NCBI RefSeq assembly: GCF_018618755.1
Contig: NZ_JACSMR010000001.1
Coordinates: 186,001 to 250,000, forward strand
Source: Exiguobacterium sp. s193
GTDB taxonomy: Bacteria; Bacillota; Bacilli; Exiguobacteriales; Exiguobacteriaceae
Length of the DNA stretch: 64,000 bases
Reading direction: 5' to 3'
The notes under the pieces were generated by a model that saw only the letters and a program-made list of their open reading frames with translations, did no database searches and had not been told where the DNA came from. How positions within the stretch are numbered: the first letter of the stretch is position 1; each line of letters starts with the position of its first letter. Of the stretch, positions 48,042 to 59,153 are shown piece by piece. A program made the position numbers and the translations under genes.

Positions 48042-50678
48042 TTATTGAGATAGTTCGTTGATCCGTGCTTCGACTGCTGCACGTTTTTCATTGTAGTCTT
48101 GTGCTTTCGCTTGTTCTTCTTCGATGACATGTGCCGGTGCTTTTCCGACGAAACCAGGGTTGTTGAGTTTTTTCTCGACCCGTTCGACTTCTTTCGTATA
48201 CTTGACGAGTTCTTTGTTCAAGCGGGCTATTTCTTCTTCGATGTTGATTAAGTCAGCCAACGGAATGAACAATTCTGCGCCGGTCACGATGGCACTGAGT
48301 GCTTTTTCCGGTGCCGCCATGCTACGTTCGACAAGTAATTCGGAAGCATTCGTAAACTTCTTCAAGTACGAGATATTCGTCTCTAAATCATGTTGCACCT
48401 GGTCGTCACTCGTCGAAATCATCAATTGAATTTGTTTTGACATCGGTGCGTTCACTTCGGCACGAATGTTCCGGACCGACCGGATGACGTTTTGGACAGC
48501 TTCGAACGCAGGAACTGCTTGCGGGAAGTCGAGTGTCTCGTTACGTGTCGGCCAAGCGGCACGCGTGATCGTCTCCCCTTGATGCGGCAAGTGCTGCCAA
48601 ATCTCTTCCGTGATGAACGGCATGAACGGGTGCATCAGACGCATGATTTGGTCGAGCGTGTACGCAAGAATTGAACGCGTCGTCAATTTAGCGGCCTCGT
48701 TTTCACCGTTGAGCGGTAACTTCGCCATCTCGATGTACCAGTTACAGAAATCTTCCCAGATGAAGTGGTAAAGGATCCGACCAGCTTCACCGAACTCATA
48801 CTTATCGGATAAGCGCGTTACGTCGTCAATCGTCGTATTCAGACGTGTCAAAATCCACTGATCGGCAAGTGATTTTTCGCCCGTCAGATCGATTTCTTCA
48901 TACGTCAGACCGTCCATGTTCATCAGTGCAAAACGACTCGCGTTCCACAATTTATTTGAGAAGTTCCACGTCGCTTCGATTTTTTCCCAGTAGAAGCGTA
49001 AATCGTTCCCTGGAGTCGATCCTGTCGTCAAGAACCAACGGAGTGAATCGGCACCATATTTTTCGATGACATCCATCGGATCGATTCCGTTACCGAGTGA
49101 TTTCGACATCTTACGGCCTTCCGAGTCACGAATCAGACCATGAATCAACACATCGTTGAATGGACGTTCGCCTGTAAACTCATACGATTGAAAAATCATC
49201 CGTGACACCCAGAAAGCGATGATGTCGTAACCCGTAACGAGTGTCGACGTCGGGAAGTACTTTTGGTAATCCGCAGCATCCGTATTCGGCCAGCCCATCG
49301 TCGAGAACGGCCAAAGCGCTGATGAGAACCACGTATCGAGGACATCGTTGTCTTGCTCCCAGTTTTCGATGTCGGCAGGTGCTTCTTTCCCAACGAACAC
49401 TTCGCCTGTTTCTTTATGGTACCAGGCTGGAATCCGGTGTCCCCACCAAAGTTGACGGCTGACACACCAGTCACGGATATTCTCCATCCAGCGGACATAG
49501 GTGTTTTCGAACCGTTGTGGGACGAAGTTGATTTTATCGTCGCCTTGTTGTTCAGCAAGTGCTTTTTCAGCGAGTGGCTCCATCTTAACGAACCATTGCA
49601 GTGACAAATACGGTTCAACGACTGCATCCGACCGTTCCGAGTGACCGACCGAGTGTAAGTGAGGCTCGACTTTAATCAAGACACCAGAAGCTTTTAAATC
49701 CTCAACGATTTGTTTCCGGCAGTCGAACCGGTCCATGCCTTCATATTTCCCGGCATTTTCGTTCATCGTTCCGTCTTCATTCATGACGAGGACACGTGGT
49801 AAATCATGCCGGTTTCCGACTTCAAAGTCGTTCGGGTCATGGGCTGGCGTGATTTTAACAACACCTGTTCCGAATTCCATATCGACATATTCGTCAGCGA
49901 CGATCGGGATTTCTCGTTCGACGATCGGTAACGTGATCGTTTTCCCGACGAGGTGAGCGTAACGCTCATCTTTCGGATTGACGGCGATTGCCGTATCCCC
50001 AAGCATCGTCTCCGGGCGCGTCGTCGCGAGTTCGACGTGACCTGTTCCGTCCGTCAATGGATAACTGAGGTGGTAAAAAGCACCTTCGATATCTTTATAG
50101 ATGACTTCGATATCGGAAATCGCTGTTTTCGTCGCCGGGTCCCAGTTGACGATGTATTCGCCACGGTAAATCAAACCTTTTTCATACAGTTTAACAAAGA
50201 CTTCCTGGACCGCTTCAGATAATCCTTCATCGAGCGTAAAACGCTCACGTGAGTAATCCAGACCAAGTCCGAGTTTCGACCATTGCGCACGGATTGTTGA
50301 AGCATATTCTTCTTTCCACGCCCATGATTGTTCGAGGAACTTCTCACGTCCCATTTCAAGACGTGACTTTCCTTCCGCTCGGAGCTTCTGTTCGACTTTT
50401 GCTTGTGTCGCGATTCCCGCGTGATCCATTCCCGGCAAGTACAGGACGTCGAACCCTTGCATCCGCTTCATCCGTGTCAGCATGTCCTGTAACGTCGTAT
50501 CCCAAGCATGACCGAGATGAAGTTTCCCTGTCACGTTCGGTGGTGGGATGACGATCGTGTACGGTGCTTTCTCTGGATCTTGATCAGCTTTGAAATACTC
50601 CCCTTCCAGCCAAAAGTCGTACCATTTTTCTTCCGTCGCCTGCGGATCATATTTCGTCGGCATTGATAATTCCTGCAT
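48042..50678 (-). CDS. valS: Valyl-tRNA synthetase
   Basis: Class I synthetase charging tRNA-Val. The 878 residues have the HIGH motif as HLGHA, the CP1 editing domain, the KMSKS motif in [10 protein letters not shown] and the C-terminal coiled coil ([19 protein letters not shown]). The ATG at 50678 follows AAAAGGAG. It is controlled by a T-box leader. Confidence 0.97.
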   Translation of the reverse strand: MQELSMPTKYDPQATEEKWYDFWLEGEYFKADQDPEKAPYTIVIPPPNVTGKLHLGHAWDTTLQDMLTRMKRMQGFDVLYLPGMDHAGIATQAKVEQKLRAEGKSRLEMGREKFLEQSWAWKEEYASTIRAQWSKLGLGLDYSRERFTLDEGLSEAVQEVFVKLYEKGLIYRGEYIVNWDPATKTAISDIEVIYKDIEGAFYHLSYPLTDGTGHVELATTRPETMLGDTAIAVNPKDERYAHLVGKTITLPIVEREIPIVADEYVDMEFGTGVVKITPAHDPNDFEVGNRHDLPRVLVMNEDGTMNENAGKYEGMDRFDCRKQIVEDLKASGVLIKVEPHLHSVGHSERSDAVVEPYLSLQWFVKMEPLAEKALAEQQGDDKINFVPQRFENTYVRWMENIRDWCVSRQLWWGHRIPAWYHKETGEVFVGKEAPADIENWEQDNDVLDTWFSSALWPFSTMGWPNTDAADYQKYFPTSTLVTGYDIIAFWVSRMIFQSYEFTGERPFNDVLIHGLIRDSEGRKMSKSLGNGIDPMDVIEKYGADSLRWFLTTGSTPGNDLRFYWEKIEATWNFSNKLWNASRFALMNMDGLTYEEIDLTGEKSLADQWILTRLNTTIDDVTRLSDKYEFGEAGRILYHFIWEDFCNWYIEMAKLPLNGENEAAKLTTRSILAYTLDQIMRLMHPFMPFITEEIWQHLPHQGETITRAAWPTRNETLDFPQAVPAFEAVQNVIRSVRNIRAEVNAPMSKQIQLMISTSDDQVQHDLETNISYLKKFTNASELLVERSMAAPEKALSAIVTGAELFIPLADLINIEEEIARLNKELVKYTKEVERVEKKLNNPGFVGKAPAHVIEEEQAKAQDYNEKRAAVEARINELSQ

Positions 50679-50699
50679 CTAAATCGCTCCTTTTACCCA

Positions 50700-50972
50700 T
50701 AATAAAAACGGCTACTCTCGTCCTCATCTAAGGACGAAAGAAGCCGTTGCTCTTCCGCGGTACCACCTTAGTTCACCCCGATAACGGGAGTGCCCTCTAG
50801 CCCGCGTAACGTGCGGAATCCGGATATCGCTCGCTCGCGCTTACGATACCAGCTCGTGGGGTGACCTTCACGCGGACACACTGTCACATCTCTCAGCCGG
50901 TGGATGTGTTCTCTCATACAGTCTGTGATCACGCTACTCTTCCCGTCATCGCTGTTTCCAAATTATTCTTCC
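50700..50972 (-). promoter_or_regulatory. T-box riboswitch leader of valS
   Basis: On the minus strand the conserved T-box AAGGTGGTACCGCGG (about 50754-50770) precedes a terminator hairpin. The stem I region has AGAGTAGCG and an AGAGA-type motif, and the specifier triplet after GTGAAG is GTC (50863-50865), a valine codon, consistent with valS. Uncharged tRNA-Val would promote antitermination. Confidence 0.92.
50704..50749 (-). terminator. T-box terminator hairpin of the valS leader
   Basis: The minus-strand stem AACGGCT / AGCCGTT with an inner GTCCT / AGGAC stem is followed by TTTTATT, just before the valS ribosome binding site. Confidence 0.8.
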
Positions 50973-50975
50973 CTT

Positions 50976-51005
50976 ATTTTATCCGAGACGTCCATCGCCC
51001 GTCAA
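50976..51005 (-). promoter_or_regulatory. valS promoter
   Basis: TTGACG (51000-51005), 18-nt spacer and TAAAAT (50976-50981) on the minus strand, just downstream of the hemL stop. No terminator was seen between hemL and this promoter, so hem readthrough is possible. Confidence 0.6.
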
Positions 51006-51012
51006 GAACTCC

Positions 51013-52323
51013 TTAACGGTTAAATTCGACCTGGAGTTCTTTAAATGTCAGTTCGACCGCTTCGATCGTCCGTTCGATATCGTCTTCCGAGTGGACCGTC
51101 GACAAGAAGAGTCCTTCGAATTGTGACGGTGGAAGGAAGATTCCGCGCGCCGCCATCTTTTGATAGTACGAACGGAACATCTCAAGATTCGATGTTTTCG
51201 CTTGTTCGAAATTCGTCACGGGCTGATCCGTGAAGAAGACACCGAACATCGCGCCGGCCCGGTTCGTCGTCAATGGAATGTTGTATTTCGCAGCAGCCTG
51301 TAAATAGCCCTCCGCGAGACGGTTCGCTTTTCGGTCAAATTCTTCGTAGTGTTCCGGTTTTAACTGCGTTAATGTCGCGAGACCTGCCGCCATTGCGAGC
51401 GGATTTCCGGACAACGTACCCGCTTGGTAGATCGGACCTTGCGGCGCGATTTGCTCCATGATGTCACGGCGTCCACCGTAAGCACCGACCGGCATACCAC
51501 CACCGATGACTTTACCGAGACATGTGATGTCTGGTGTGACACCGAAGTATCCTTGGGCACAGTTGAAACCGACGCGGAACCCGGTCATGACTTCGTCGAA
51601 GATCAGCAACGTACCGTGTGCTTCCGTGATTTCACGAAGCCCCTCGAGGAATCCAGCTGCCGGCGGGACGAAGCCCATGTTCCCAGCTGCTGGTTCGACG
51701 ATGACACCTGCAATGTCGTCGCCATGTTTTTCAAAGGCGGTCCGGACAGCATCCATGTCGTTATAAGGAACCGTCAACGTCATACTGGCGATTTGTGCCG
51801 GAACTCCCGGTGAGTCTGGAAGGCCAAGCGTCGCGACGCCTGAACCGGCTTTAATCAACAAGGAATCGCCGTGTCCGTGGTAACAGCCTTCAAACTTCAG
51901 GATTTTCGTTTTGCCTGTATACCCACGCGCAAGACGTAATGCTGCCATCGTTGCTTCCGTCCCCGAGTTGACCATTCGGACGACTTCGACCGACGGGACA
52001 CGGCTGATGACAAGTTCCGCCATCGCCGACTCGATTTCAGTCGGTGTCCCGTAACTCCAACCACGTGTCGCTTGTTCTTGAATTGCCGCCGTTACGATTG
52101 GATCGGCGTGACCTAAAATCATCGGTCCCCATGATAATACGTAATCGATGTATTCTTTGCCATCGATATCATATAATTTCGAACCACTTGCCCGTTCTGC
52201 AAAAATCGGTGTCATGCCAACTGATTTATAGGCACGGACCGGACTGTTCACACCGCCCGGCATGAGTGGTAATGCCCGTTCGAAAGCGGCTTTTGATTTT
52301 GAGTTTTGATTGGTTAAGCTCAT
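51013..52323 (-). CDS. hemL: Glutamate-1-semialdehyde 2,1-aminomutase
   Basis: PLP enzyme that converts glutamate-1-semialdehyde to 5-aminolevulinate, the second step of the C5 heme pathway. The 436 residues have the PLP lysine in [18 protein letters not shown], the pyridine-contacting [11 protein letters not shown], and [14 protein letters not shown]. It overlaps hemB by 4 nt and ends the heme operon. Confidence 0.97.
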   Translation of the reverse strand: MSLTNQNSKSKAAFERALPLMPGGVNSPVRAYKSVGMTPIFAERASGSKLYDIDGKEYIDYVLSWGPMILGHADPIVTAAIQEQATRGWSYGTPTEIESAMAELVISRVPSVEVVRMVNSGTEATMAALRLARGYTGKTKILKFEGCYHGHGDSLLIKAGSGVATLGLPDSPGVPAQIASMTLTVPYNDMDAVRTAFEKHGDDIAGVIVEPAAGNMGFVPPAAGFLEGLREITEAHGTLLIFDEVMTGFRVGFNCAQGYFGVTPDITCLGKVIGGGMPVGAYGGRRDIMEQIAPQGPIYQAGTLSGNPLAMAAGLATLTQLKPEHYEEFDRKANRLAEGYLQAAAKYNIPLTTNRAGAMFGVFFTDQPVTNFEQAKTSNLEMFRSYYQKMAARGIFLPPSQFEGLFLSTVHSEDDIERTIEAVELTFKELQVEFNR

Positions 52324-53309
52324 TTCGACCCCTCCAAGTAACGACAGATGTCTTTCGCGAAATAGGTGATGATTAAATCTGCTCCAGCCCGTTTAAAGCC
52401 AAGCATCGTCTCCATGACAATCCGTTCTTCATCAATCCAACCGTTGAGTGCTGCTGCTTTGACCATCGCATACTCCCCGGAAACATTATAGGCGACAATC
52501 GGTAGGTCGATTCGTTCGCGTACGTCACGGATGATATCCATGAAGGCAAGTGCCGGTTTGACAATCATGAAGTCAGCCCCCTGCTCCACATCCGCTGTCG
52601 CTTCCCGGAAGGCTTCGCGACGGTTCGCCGGGTCCATTTGATATCCTTTACGGTCCCCTTCACCTGGTGCTGAATTGGCCGCGTCACGGAAAGGACCGTA
52701 ATACGCAGATGCATATTTGACGCCGTAGCTCATGACCGGGATATGGCTGAAACCATTCTCATCGAGCCCTTGACGGATCGCAGCAACAAATCCGTCCATC
52801 ATCGAGGATGGGGCAATGATATCTGCACCAGCCCGTGCTTGAGAGACGGCTGTTTGGACGTGCAGGGGAAGTGAGGCATCATTATCGACCGTACCGTCCG
52901 CGACGATACCGCAATGGCCTGTCGAAGTATATTCACAGAGACACGTATCCGCGATGACCGTCAGTTGCGGTGCAATCTTTTTAACGAGACGTGTCGCTTC
53001 CTGGACAATCCCGTGATCGTGGAACGCCCCTGTGCCCTGTTCATCTTTTAAATGGTCATGCGGAACACCGAACAAGATGACGGACTCGATACCGAGCGAG
53101 ACAACTTCTTTGATTTCCGCTTCAAGATGATCAAGCGATAAATTGAACACACCAGGCATCGAACTGACTTCACGCTTAATGTCTTCTCCTTCTGCGATAA
53201 ACAGTGGATAAATCAAGTCTGATTTATGCAAATGATTTTCTCGTACGAGCGAGCGAAGTGAAGCCGTATTTCGTAAACGGCGGTGGCGTGCGAATTCTAA
53301 TGTGTTCAT
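52320..53309 (-). CDS. hemB: Porphobilinogen synthase (delta-aminolevulinate dehydratase)
   Basis: Condenses two 5-aminolevulinates to porphobilinogen. The 329 residues have the Cys-rich zinc site [14 protein letters not shown], the first catalytic segment PSSMMDGFV, the second lysine region in [10 protein letters not shown] and YNVSGEYAM. The Cys-rich form implies a zinc-dependent enzyme. It overlaps hemD and hemL by 4 nt each. Confidence 0.97.
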   Translation of the reverse strand: MNTLEFARHRRLRNTASLRSLVRENHLHKSDLIYPLFIAEGEDIKREVSSMPGVFNLSLDHLEAEIKEVVSLGIESVILFGVPHDHLKDEQGTGAFHDHGIVQEATRLVKKIAPQLTVIADTCLCEYTSTGHCGIVADGTVDNDASLPLHVQTAVSQARAGADIIAPSSMMDGFVAAIRQGLDENGFSHIPVMSYGVKYASAYYGPFRDAANSAPGEGDRKGYQMDPANRREAFREATADVEQGADFMIVKPALAFMDIIRDVRERIDLPIVAYNVSGEYAMVKAAALNGWIDEERIVMETMLGFKRAGADLIITYFAKDICRYLEGSK

Positions 53310-53992
53310 TCCAGTTCCTCCTCTAAAATGCAGTCAATCAATCCGTCGAGCGTAAACGTCTTTGCGCTACGTAGAGGTCTCAGTCCTGCGCGTCGTGCAG
53401 CTTGTTCTGTGACGGGGCCAATCGCGACATACGTCGCAGACGTTTCAAGTGCTAACGAAGCGAGTGCTTCGACGGCAGATGGACTTTGTAATCCGATATA
53501 CGTTGCGCCAGACAAACGTTCTCGCGGAATCTGGCGTATGTTCGTTTCATACGTCACGACTTCGAGGACGTCAGCTGCGACTACTTGTTTTAATCGTTCA
53601 AGCGGTTCCTGCCGCGACCGGTTTCCACGGGCAAAACAAATCCGCTGGTTCGGTAACAGTTGATGCTGTAACTCGTCAACGAGAACATCCCCTGTAAAAG
53701 CAGACGGAATGAAATCGGCGCTTCGACCTGCCCGTTCAAGGACTCGTGCCGTTTTTGTACCGACGACGGCAATCTTCGTCGCACGTAACTGCGGTAAATG
53801 CGGCACAATTCGTTCGACACCGGTCGGACTCGTCACGACTAACCAATCGAGTGCTGGTGGCAATTCGAATGCCACGGGTACTGTCACGATACTCGGTTCG
53901 TAAATGACGTCAATCTGTCGTTCCGCTAACCGCTGCACTTGCGCCGCGTTCGGCGGACGACTCCCGGTCAAGACCAGTCGCTTATAAGTCAT
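53306..53992 (-). CDS. hemD: Uroporphyrinogen-III synthase
   Basis: Closes and inverts ring D of hydroxymethylbilane. The 228 residues from [15 protein letters not shown] show the family blocks [40 protein letters not shown] and [16 protein letters not shown]; sequence conservation in this family is low. The ATG at 53992 overlaps the hemC stop by 11 nt, giving the usual length; an upstream start in the same frame lies inside hemC and is rejected. Confidence 0.9.
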   Translation of the reverse strand: MTYKRLVLTGSRPPNAAQVQRLAERQIDVIYEPSIVTVPVAFELPPALDWLVVTSPTGVERIVPHLPQLRATKIAVVGTKTARVLERAGRSADFIPSAFTGDVLVDELQHQLLPNQRICFARGNRSRQEPLERLKQVVAADVLEVVTYETNIRQIPRERLSGATYIGLQSPSAVEALASLALETSATYVAIGPVTEQAARRAGLRPLRSAKTFTLDGLIDCILEEELE

Positions 53993-54908
53993 CCGGCAAC
54001 GCCGCGAGAATTTCGCGACCACCGGCATCGAGTAACCGATCAGCGACGAGCTGACCGAGTTGCATCGGGTCGAGCGAAGTTTCGCGTTCGAGTAAGATTT
54101 GTGTCCCGTCGACCGAACCGATGAAACCGACGAGTGTCGTCGATAAATCTTCGTTGATTGTCGCAAAACCACCAACCGGGACGTGACAGCTTCCTTCGAT
54201 GGCAGATAAGAATGACCGCTCGGCAAACGCCACTTTCTCTGTCATTTGATCATGAATTAAATTTAAGAGATCACGAATTTCTTGGTCTTGATCACGGCAT
54301 TCGATTGCCAAGATGCCTTGACCGACAGCAGGAATCATCGCGTCCGTCGAAATGTATTCTGAGACGATCTCATCTGACCACCCCATCCGTTGCAGACCGG
54401 CTGCTGCGAGTAAAATCCCGTCGAATGGTCCCGTCTTCAACTTTTCGAGGCGTGTATCAATATTTCCGCGAATCGATTCAATCTTTAAATCCGGGCGCAA
54501 TTTGAGCAACTGTGACCCACGGCGCAAGCTGCTTGTCCCGACCGTCGCGCCTTCAGGCAGTGTCTCAAGCCCGCCGCCTGTTTTCGTAATGAGCGCATCG
54601 CGTGCATCGACACGTGCAGGTGTCGCACCGATGATTAGACCTGCCGGGAGTTCTGAAGGAAGATCTTTCATGCTATGGACGGCGAAATCGATTTCTTCAT
54701 CCAGCATCTGTTGTTCGATTTCCTTGACGAACAATCCTTTTCCGCCGACTTTAGACAAGGTCACATCAAGGATGCGGTCCCCTTTTGTGATGATATTTTT
54801 GATTTCGAAGTCATATGGTGCACCCGCTTGTTTTAATTGCTCGATGACCCATTTCGTCTGTGTCATCGCTAATTTCGAACTGCGTGAACCTACTATGATT
54901 TTTCGCAT
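53982..54908 (-). CDS. hemC: Hydroxymethylbilane synthase
   Basis: Polymerises porphobilinogen to hydroxymethylbilane. The 308 residues start MRKIIVGSRSSKLAMTQT and carry the dipyrromethane cofactor cysteine in EGSCHVPVG, plus the VGTSSLRRGSQLL block. The ATG at 54908 follows AGGGGGA; the upstream frame extension is not supported. It overlaps hemD. Confidence 0.96.
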   Translation of the reverse strand: MRKIIVGSRSSKLAMTQTKWVIEQLKQAGAPYDFEIKNIITKGDRILDVTLSKVGGKGLFVKEIEQQMLDEEIDFAVHSMKDLPSELPAGLIIGATPARVDARDALITKTGGGLETLPEGATVGTSSLRRGSQLLKLRPDLKIESIRGNIDTRLEKLKTGPFDGILLAAAGLQRMGWSDEIVSEYISTDAMIPAVGQGILAIECRDQDQEIRDLLNLIHDQMTEKVAFAERSFLSAIEGSCHVPVGGFATINEDLSTTLVGFIGSVDGTQILLERETSLDPMQLGQLVADRLLDAGGREILAALPDDL

Positions 54909-54925
54909 GCTAAAATCCCCCTGTA

Positions 54926-54960
54926 CAATAATAAAGGGGCGGCACAAGTCCGCCCCATGC
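54926..54960 (-). terminator. GC-rich hairpin between hemA and hemC
   Basis: The minus-strand stem GGGGCGG / CCGCCCC with a 7-nt loop is followed by TTTATTATT. It looks like a weak terminator or a processing/attenuation site inside the hem operon, so hemA could be expressed in excess of the downstream genes. Confidence 0.55.
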
Positions 54961-54990
54961 TTTTCTATTGTAACACAATTCCCGCTTTGT

Positions 54991-56331
54991 TCATCGATTC
55001 ACAGCTTTGCGTGGTTTAGAAGTTTCGTCTTGTAAAACGACTTCTTCGACAGAAGCATCAAATAAGTCCTCATCAAGTGCAAACGTGTCCATGAACTGGG
55101 CAATGCGTTGTTCTGCGTCCGGTTTTGCCGCCGCGTCTTTAATATAGGAGAGCGGCTCCCGCAGTAATTGATTGATGATCGATTTCATGTGTTTTCCGAT
55201 GACGGCTTTTTCGCGCGCCGACATATCCGGTAATTTTCGTTCGAGGCTCAACATCGTATCTTGTTGAATTTTCAGCGATTGGTCACGCAGTTCCGTGATG
55301 ATTGGTACGACACCAAGCGTCGTCAACCAACCTTCGAACTCAGCGATTGCCGCTTCAATCCGTAACTCGATTTTAGCCGCCTCTTTCATCCGCTCCGCCA
55401 TATTTTGCTGGACGATTGACGTTAAATCATCGACGTCATATAAATGAACGCCCGGTAAATCACCTGCTGTCGGCTCGATATCCCGTGGTACGGCGATATC
55501 AATCAACAAAAACGGACGGTCACTGCGGAACAGTTGGGCTGCCGCGATGTCTTCCCGCTTGATGATGGCACGTTTCGCACCGGTAGAAGAAATGACGATA
55601 TCAGCCCGAAGGAGGCCACATTGCATTTCGTTAATCGAATGTGCAGACCCTTCGAAACGATTCGCAACTTCTTCTGCTTTCGCCAGTGTCCGGTTAAAGA
55701 CCGTGATGTCCCGTGCACCCGCTTCATACAGGTTGAGCGTTGTCAATTCACCCGTCTCACCTGCACCAATGACGACGATTGATTTGTCTTCAAGTGACCC
55801 GAGTAACTGTTCTGCAAGTGTCACGGCAGCAGCACTGACCGATACGGCACTTTCACCAATTCCTGTTTCAGCGTGGGCCCGTTTCGCAAGCGTCACCGCT
55901 TCTTTGAATAACTTATTGAAGACCGTTCCTGTCGTCTCGAGTTTTTGCGCCGTAAAGAAACTTGTCTTCACCTGACCTAAAATTTGTGTTTCCCCAACGA
56001 TCATCGAATCCAGTCCACTCGTTACCCGGAACAAGTGCTTCATTGCATCAAACCCCTCGTGAATAAACAAATAAGGCTCTAGTTCCTCCATCGTCAAGCC
56101 GAACCAGTTCGCGAGAAAACGTTTTGTATAATAACGTCCTGTGTGTGGTTGATCCGTCACGACATATAATTCCGTTCGGTTACAAGTCGACACGATGACG
56201 CTCTCAAAAATACTCTTTTCATCTCGTAGCGCCACGACCGCTCCCTTCATCTCATGTTCCCCAAATGAGACTTGTTCGCGGATTGATACAGGCGCCGTCT
56301 TATTATTTAAACCGACAACTACGATATGCAT
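54991..56331 (-). CDS. hemA: Glutamyl-tRNA reductase
   Basis: First and rate-limiting enzyme of heme synthesis by the C5 pathway; reduces Glu-tRNA to glutamate-1-semialdehyde with NADPH. The 446 residues start MHIVVVGLNNKTAPVSIRE and have the catalytic cysteine in STCNRTELYVV, the NADPH motif VIGAGETGELTTLNL, and the C-terminal dimerisation helices. No hemX follows it, unlike B. subtilis. Confidence 0.97.
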   Translation of the reverse strand: MHIVVVGLNNKTAPVSIREQVSFGEHEMKGAVVALRDEKSIFESVIVSTCNRTELYVVTDQPHTGRYYTKRFLANWFGLTMEELEPYLFIHEGFDAMKHLFRVTSGLDSMIVGETQILGQVKTSFFTAQKLETTGTVFNKLFKEAVTLAKRAHAETGIGESAVSVSAAAVTLAEQLLGSLEDKSIVVIGAGETGELTTLNLYEAGARDITVFNRTLAKAEEVANRFEGSAHSINEMQCGLLRADIVISSTGAKRAIIKREDIAAAQLFRSDRPFLLIDIAVPRDIEPTAGDLPGVHLYDVDDLTSIVQQNMAERMKEAAKIELRIEAAIAEFEGWLTTLGVVPIITELRDQSLKIQQDTMLSLERKLPDMSAREKAVIGKHMKSIINQLLREPLSYIKDAAAKPDAEQRIAQFMDTFALDEDLFDASVEEVVLQDETSKPRKAVNR

Positions 56332-56391
56332 GCGCTCTACCCCTTACGTCCAAAGATTTCATTCTCATCTATCTTTTCTTCTCTACTCTAC

Positions 56392-56423
56392 ATTATAACC
56401 ATTATAAAAAAGATTCCAATCAA
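56392..56423 (-). promoter_or_regulatory. hemA promoter region
   Basis: The minus strand has two TATAAT hexamers (56392-56397 and 56401-56406) in an A/T-rich stretch, with TTGATT at 56418-56423. The spacing is not ideal for either, so the exact promoter is uncertain. Confidence 0.4.
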
Positions 56424-56489
56424 TTTATAAACTAAAATGAGTCGAAGTTGTGAAATGTATCCTTTCATCCTATCCCTCTCTGTCACAAA

Positions 56490-56530
56490 TCACAAACCCT
56501 CTGCTTGAATGGTTCGGCAGAGGGCGGATT
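56490..56530 (-). terminator. Terminator of the polysaccharide operon
   Basis: The minus-strand stem CCCTCTGC / GCAGAGGG is followed by TTTGTGATTTGTG, directly after the permease stop. The T tract is imperfect. Confidence 0.6.
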
Positions 56531-56531
56531 G

Positions 56532-57689
56532 TTATGATTTTGAAGAATCGGTGATGATCGGTGAGTGTTCCGTCTGTAAGTCAAACTGTTGCTGACGCAA
56601 ACGATAAATCCGGGCAATGTTTTGAATGACGACTTTTGATACCGCATACGTCGGGACCGCCAAAATGACACCGATGATTCCGGCGATTTTCCCGGCGACG
56701 AGCAAGACGATGATGATCGTCAACGGATGGACTTTCAACGTCTTACCTTGCACGTATGGCGAAATCAGATTCGATTCAATTTGTTGGGCGACGACAATCG
56801 TGATGATGGCATACAGTGCCTTAATCGGATCATCGATGAATCCGACGATGACGGCAGGCACCGCTCCGATGTAAGGACCGAGGTACGGAATGATGTTCGT
56901 GACGGTACAGAACAACGCAAGCAGTAAGGCATACTGGATGTCTGCGATAAAGAAACCAATCAATGACATCAAGCCGACACAAAGCGAGACGATGATTTGA
57001 CCGTTGACATAGTGTTTGACGGTCACATGCATATCATGCAGGATGTTGCGCGTCTCTTTTTCGTAGCCTTTTGGTAACAGTTTGACGACCGAATCGGGGA
57101 ACTTATATCCGTCAAGCAACATGTAAACTAAAATGAACGGGACGAGAACGATGACGAGCACTGTTGATGAAATCACACCAAAAATCGTTCCGACAGACGC
57201 CGTGACAGACTTAAAGACGGTTCCGATATACGAGGTCGCTTCATTCGTCCATTCGTCAAACAGTTCCGTATTGTGTTGAACCCAGTTCGAGATGAAACGA
57301 TTCCCCATCAGCTGGTCACGCAGATTCAACGTTTGGTCACGTAACTCGATTACGAGGTCCGGAATACTTGTGACGAATTCCGTCACCTGCTTGACAAGGA
57401 TTGGTCCGAGTAACGTAATGACCAGCGTCAGGATACTAATAAATGCAAGTAAAACAATCAAGACGGCAAGACCCCGTTTCTTGACCCGTTTTTGCAGCGT
57501 ATCGACGATTCCAAGCGTAAAGTAATAAAAGATTCCCGCAATGATCAGCGGTGGAAAAATCAACGCGAGCATGACTTTAATCGGTTGGAACAAAAACGAA
57601 ATCTTCGTCCCGACCCAGATGACTAAGAAAATCGTCAAGATCCAAAGTAATGCTTTAAACCATTTGTTTCGAAGTAAGTCCACGAACAA
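56532..57689 (-). CDS. AI-2E family transporter (PerM-like)
   Basis: Polytopic membrane protein of the family that includes PerM, TqsA and the Bacillus YtvI-type permeases; substrates vary and are often unknown. The 385 residues have about eight membrane helices, including a double glycine-rich segment (NIIPYLGPYIGAVPAVIVGF) typical of the family. It follows the glycosyltransferase by 27 nt with no terminator and is likely its operon partner. Confidence 0.85.
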   Translation of the reverse strand: MFVDLLRNKWFKALLWILTIFLVIWVGTKISFLFQPIKVMLALIFPPLIIAGIFYYFTLGIVDTLQKRVKKRGLAVLIVLLAFISILTLVITLLGPILVKQVTEFVTSIPDLVIELRDQTLNLRDQLMGNRFISNWVQHNTELFDEWTNEATSYIGTVFKSVTASVGTIFGVISSTVLVIVLVPFILVYMLLDGYKFPDSVVKLLPKGYEKETRNILHDMHVTVKHYVNGQIIVSLCVGLMSLIGFFIADIQYALLLALFCTVTNIIPYLGPYIGAVPAVIVGFIDDPIKALYAIITIVVAQQIESNLISPYVQGKTLKVHPLTIIIVLLVAGKIAGIIGVILAVPTYAVSKVVIQNIARIYRLRQQQFDLQTEHSPIITDSSKS

Positions 57690-57716
57690 TCCTCCTACAT
57701 GTTGTCATTTCAAACA

Positions 57717-59153
57717 TTAACTCGTTTTTTCTTCTTGTACGACTTCGTCCAGTCGCTGCCGTTCCATTTTACCCCACTGACCGCGTCCCGTCATGAATTG
57801 AATTAATCCCCCGAGCTTAAAGAAGACGAGAATCGGGCGGTACCAAAACGATTCCGTCAATGACCACAAGTACAGTCGAATCAATTCTTTTACGTTCTTA
57901 AACCGGTGCATCGTCCACTCTTCGAGTAAGACAGCGCCAGCAGACAGGAGTGAACCATATAACAAGGCGACCGTTAACAGGACGATTCCGAACTCAAAGT
58001 TCAGCGTCCCGACAAGTAAGTTGAGCGGAATGATGAAGTAACCGATTAATTCGACGATCGGACCAAGTAACTCAATCAAGAAAAAATATAACATCGAGAT
58101 GCTACCGACGAATCCGTAACGCGGATTCCCGATCATTCGTTTGTGGGTCCATAACGTTTCCGCAAGACCACGATGCCAGCGCGTACGCTGCGAACGTAAC
58201 ACGTCCATCGTTTCTGGTGCTTGCGTCCAACAAACGGGTGACGGAACATATTCGATGCGCTTGTTCAATTTATTTTCCTTCATGTACCGGTGAAGACGGA
58301 CGACGAGCTCCATGTCTTCTCCGACCAGTCCCTCCTTATATCCGCCCGCCTTGACGACGATATCTTTTTGGAAAAGACCAAATGCCCCGGACACGATCAA
58401 CAACAAGTTAAATCGGCTGAGTCCGAGTCGCCCGAACAAAAAGGCACGGAAATATTCAATCATCTGCATCAAGACGATTCGTTGTTTCGGCGTTCTAATT
58501 TCAACGATTTCCCCGCCTTCGATCGTACAGCCATTCACGAGGAAAATCGATCCGCATGTCGCGACGACTTCCTCATCTGATTCGACGATTGGTTTCATGA
58601 CCTTCAATAACGCATCTCGTTCCAATACAGAATCCGCATCGAGGGAACAAAAGTACGGATAACTCGAATAATCGATACCGGCGTTCAACGCATCTGCCTT
58701 CCCGCCGTTTTCTTTATCGATGACGATGAGACGGGCATCGATTCGCGAACGATAGACTGCTTTGACCGGTTTTGAACCAATCAAGATCCGAGGGAAGCGT
58801 AATTCTTTTTCAAGTTCATAGGTTTTAAACAATTGATCGATTGTTCCGTCACTCGAACCATCGTTAATGACGATGACTTCATGCTCCGGATAATCGATTG
58901 CAAGCAACGCTTGAACACTCGTGACAATCGTGTACTCCTCATTGTAGGCTGGGACCAAAATACTGACCGGCCGTGTGTAGAGTGACCGCATTAACGGCAG
59001 ATACGAACTTTCCTTCCGACGAAAGCGTTGCTTCCGAACCATCTGTGCGGAAATCAGATAAAGTGACGAATAAAATAAAATGACGAGAATCATATAGATG
59101 AGAACGGTCCAGGATAGGACATTGATGACCGATTGTATGGTTTCAGATGACAT
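57717..59153 (-). CDS. Processive family 2 glycosyltransferase (polysaccharide synthase)
   Basis: Membrane glycosyltransferase of the cellulose/poly-N-acetylglucosamine/hyaluronan synthase group. The 478 residues have N-terminal helices, then VINDGSSDGT (D98), the nucleotide-sugar DADS motif (172-175), GED (278-280) and the processive signature QRTRW (322-326), followed by C-terminal membrane helices. These residues predict formation of a linear beta-linked chain, translocated while synthesised. It overlaps the HEAT-repeat gene by 11 nt. The sugar is not predictable from the sequence. Confidence 0.9.
   Translation of the reverse strand: MSSETIQSVINVLSWTVLIYMILVILFYSSLYLISAQMVRKQRFRRKESSYLPLMRSLYTRPVSILVPAYNEEYTIVTSVQALLAIDYPEHEVIVINDGSSDGTIDQLFKTYELEKELRFPRILIGSKPVKAVYRSRIDARLIVIDKENGGKADALNAGIDYSSYPYFCSLDADSVLERDALLKVMKPIVESDEEVVATCGSIFLVNGCTIEGGEIVEIRTPKQRIVLMQMIEYFRAFLFGRLGLSRFNLLLIVSGAFGLFQKDIVVKAGGYKEGLVGEDMELVVRLHRYMKENKLNKRIEYVPSPVCWTQAPETMDVLRSQRTRWHRGLAETLWTHKRMIGNPRYGFVGSISMLYFFLIELLGPIVELIGYFIIPLNLLVGTLNFEFGIVLLTVALLYGSLLSAGAVLLEEWTMHRFKNVKELIRLYLWSLTESFWYRPILVFFKLGGLIQFMTGRGQWGKMERQRLDEVVQEEKTS

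Noticed and set aside
53306-54226. Longer hemD reading frame beginning 78 codons upstream
   Set aside because: The extra part overlaps hemC and is basic, low in hydrophobic pattern and unlike Hem[12 protein letters not shown] at 53992 fits the family.
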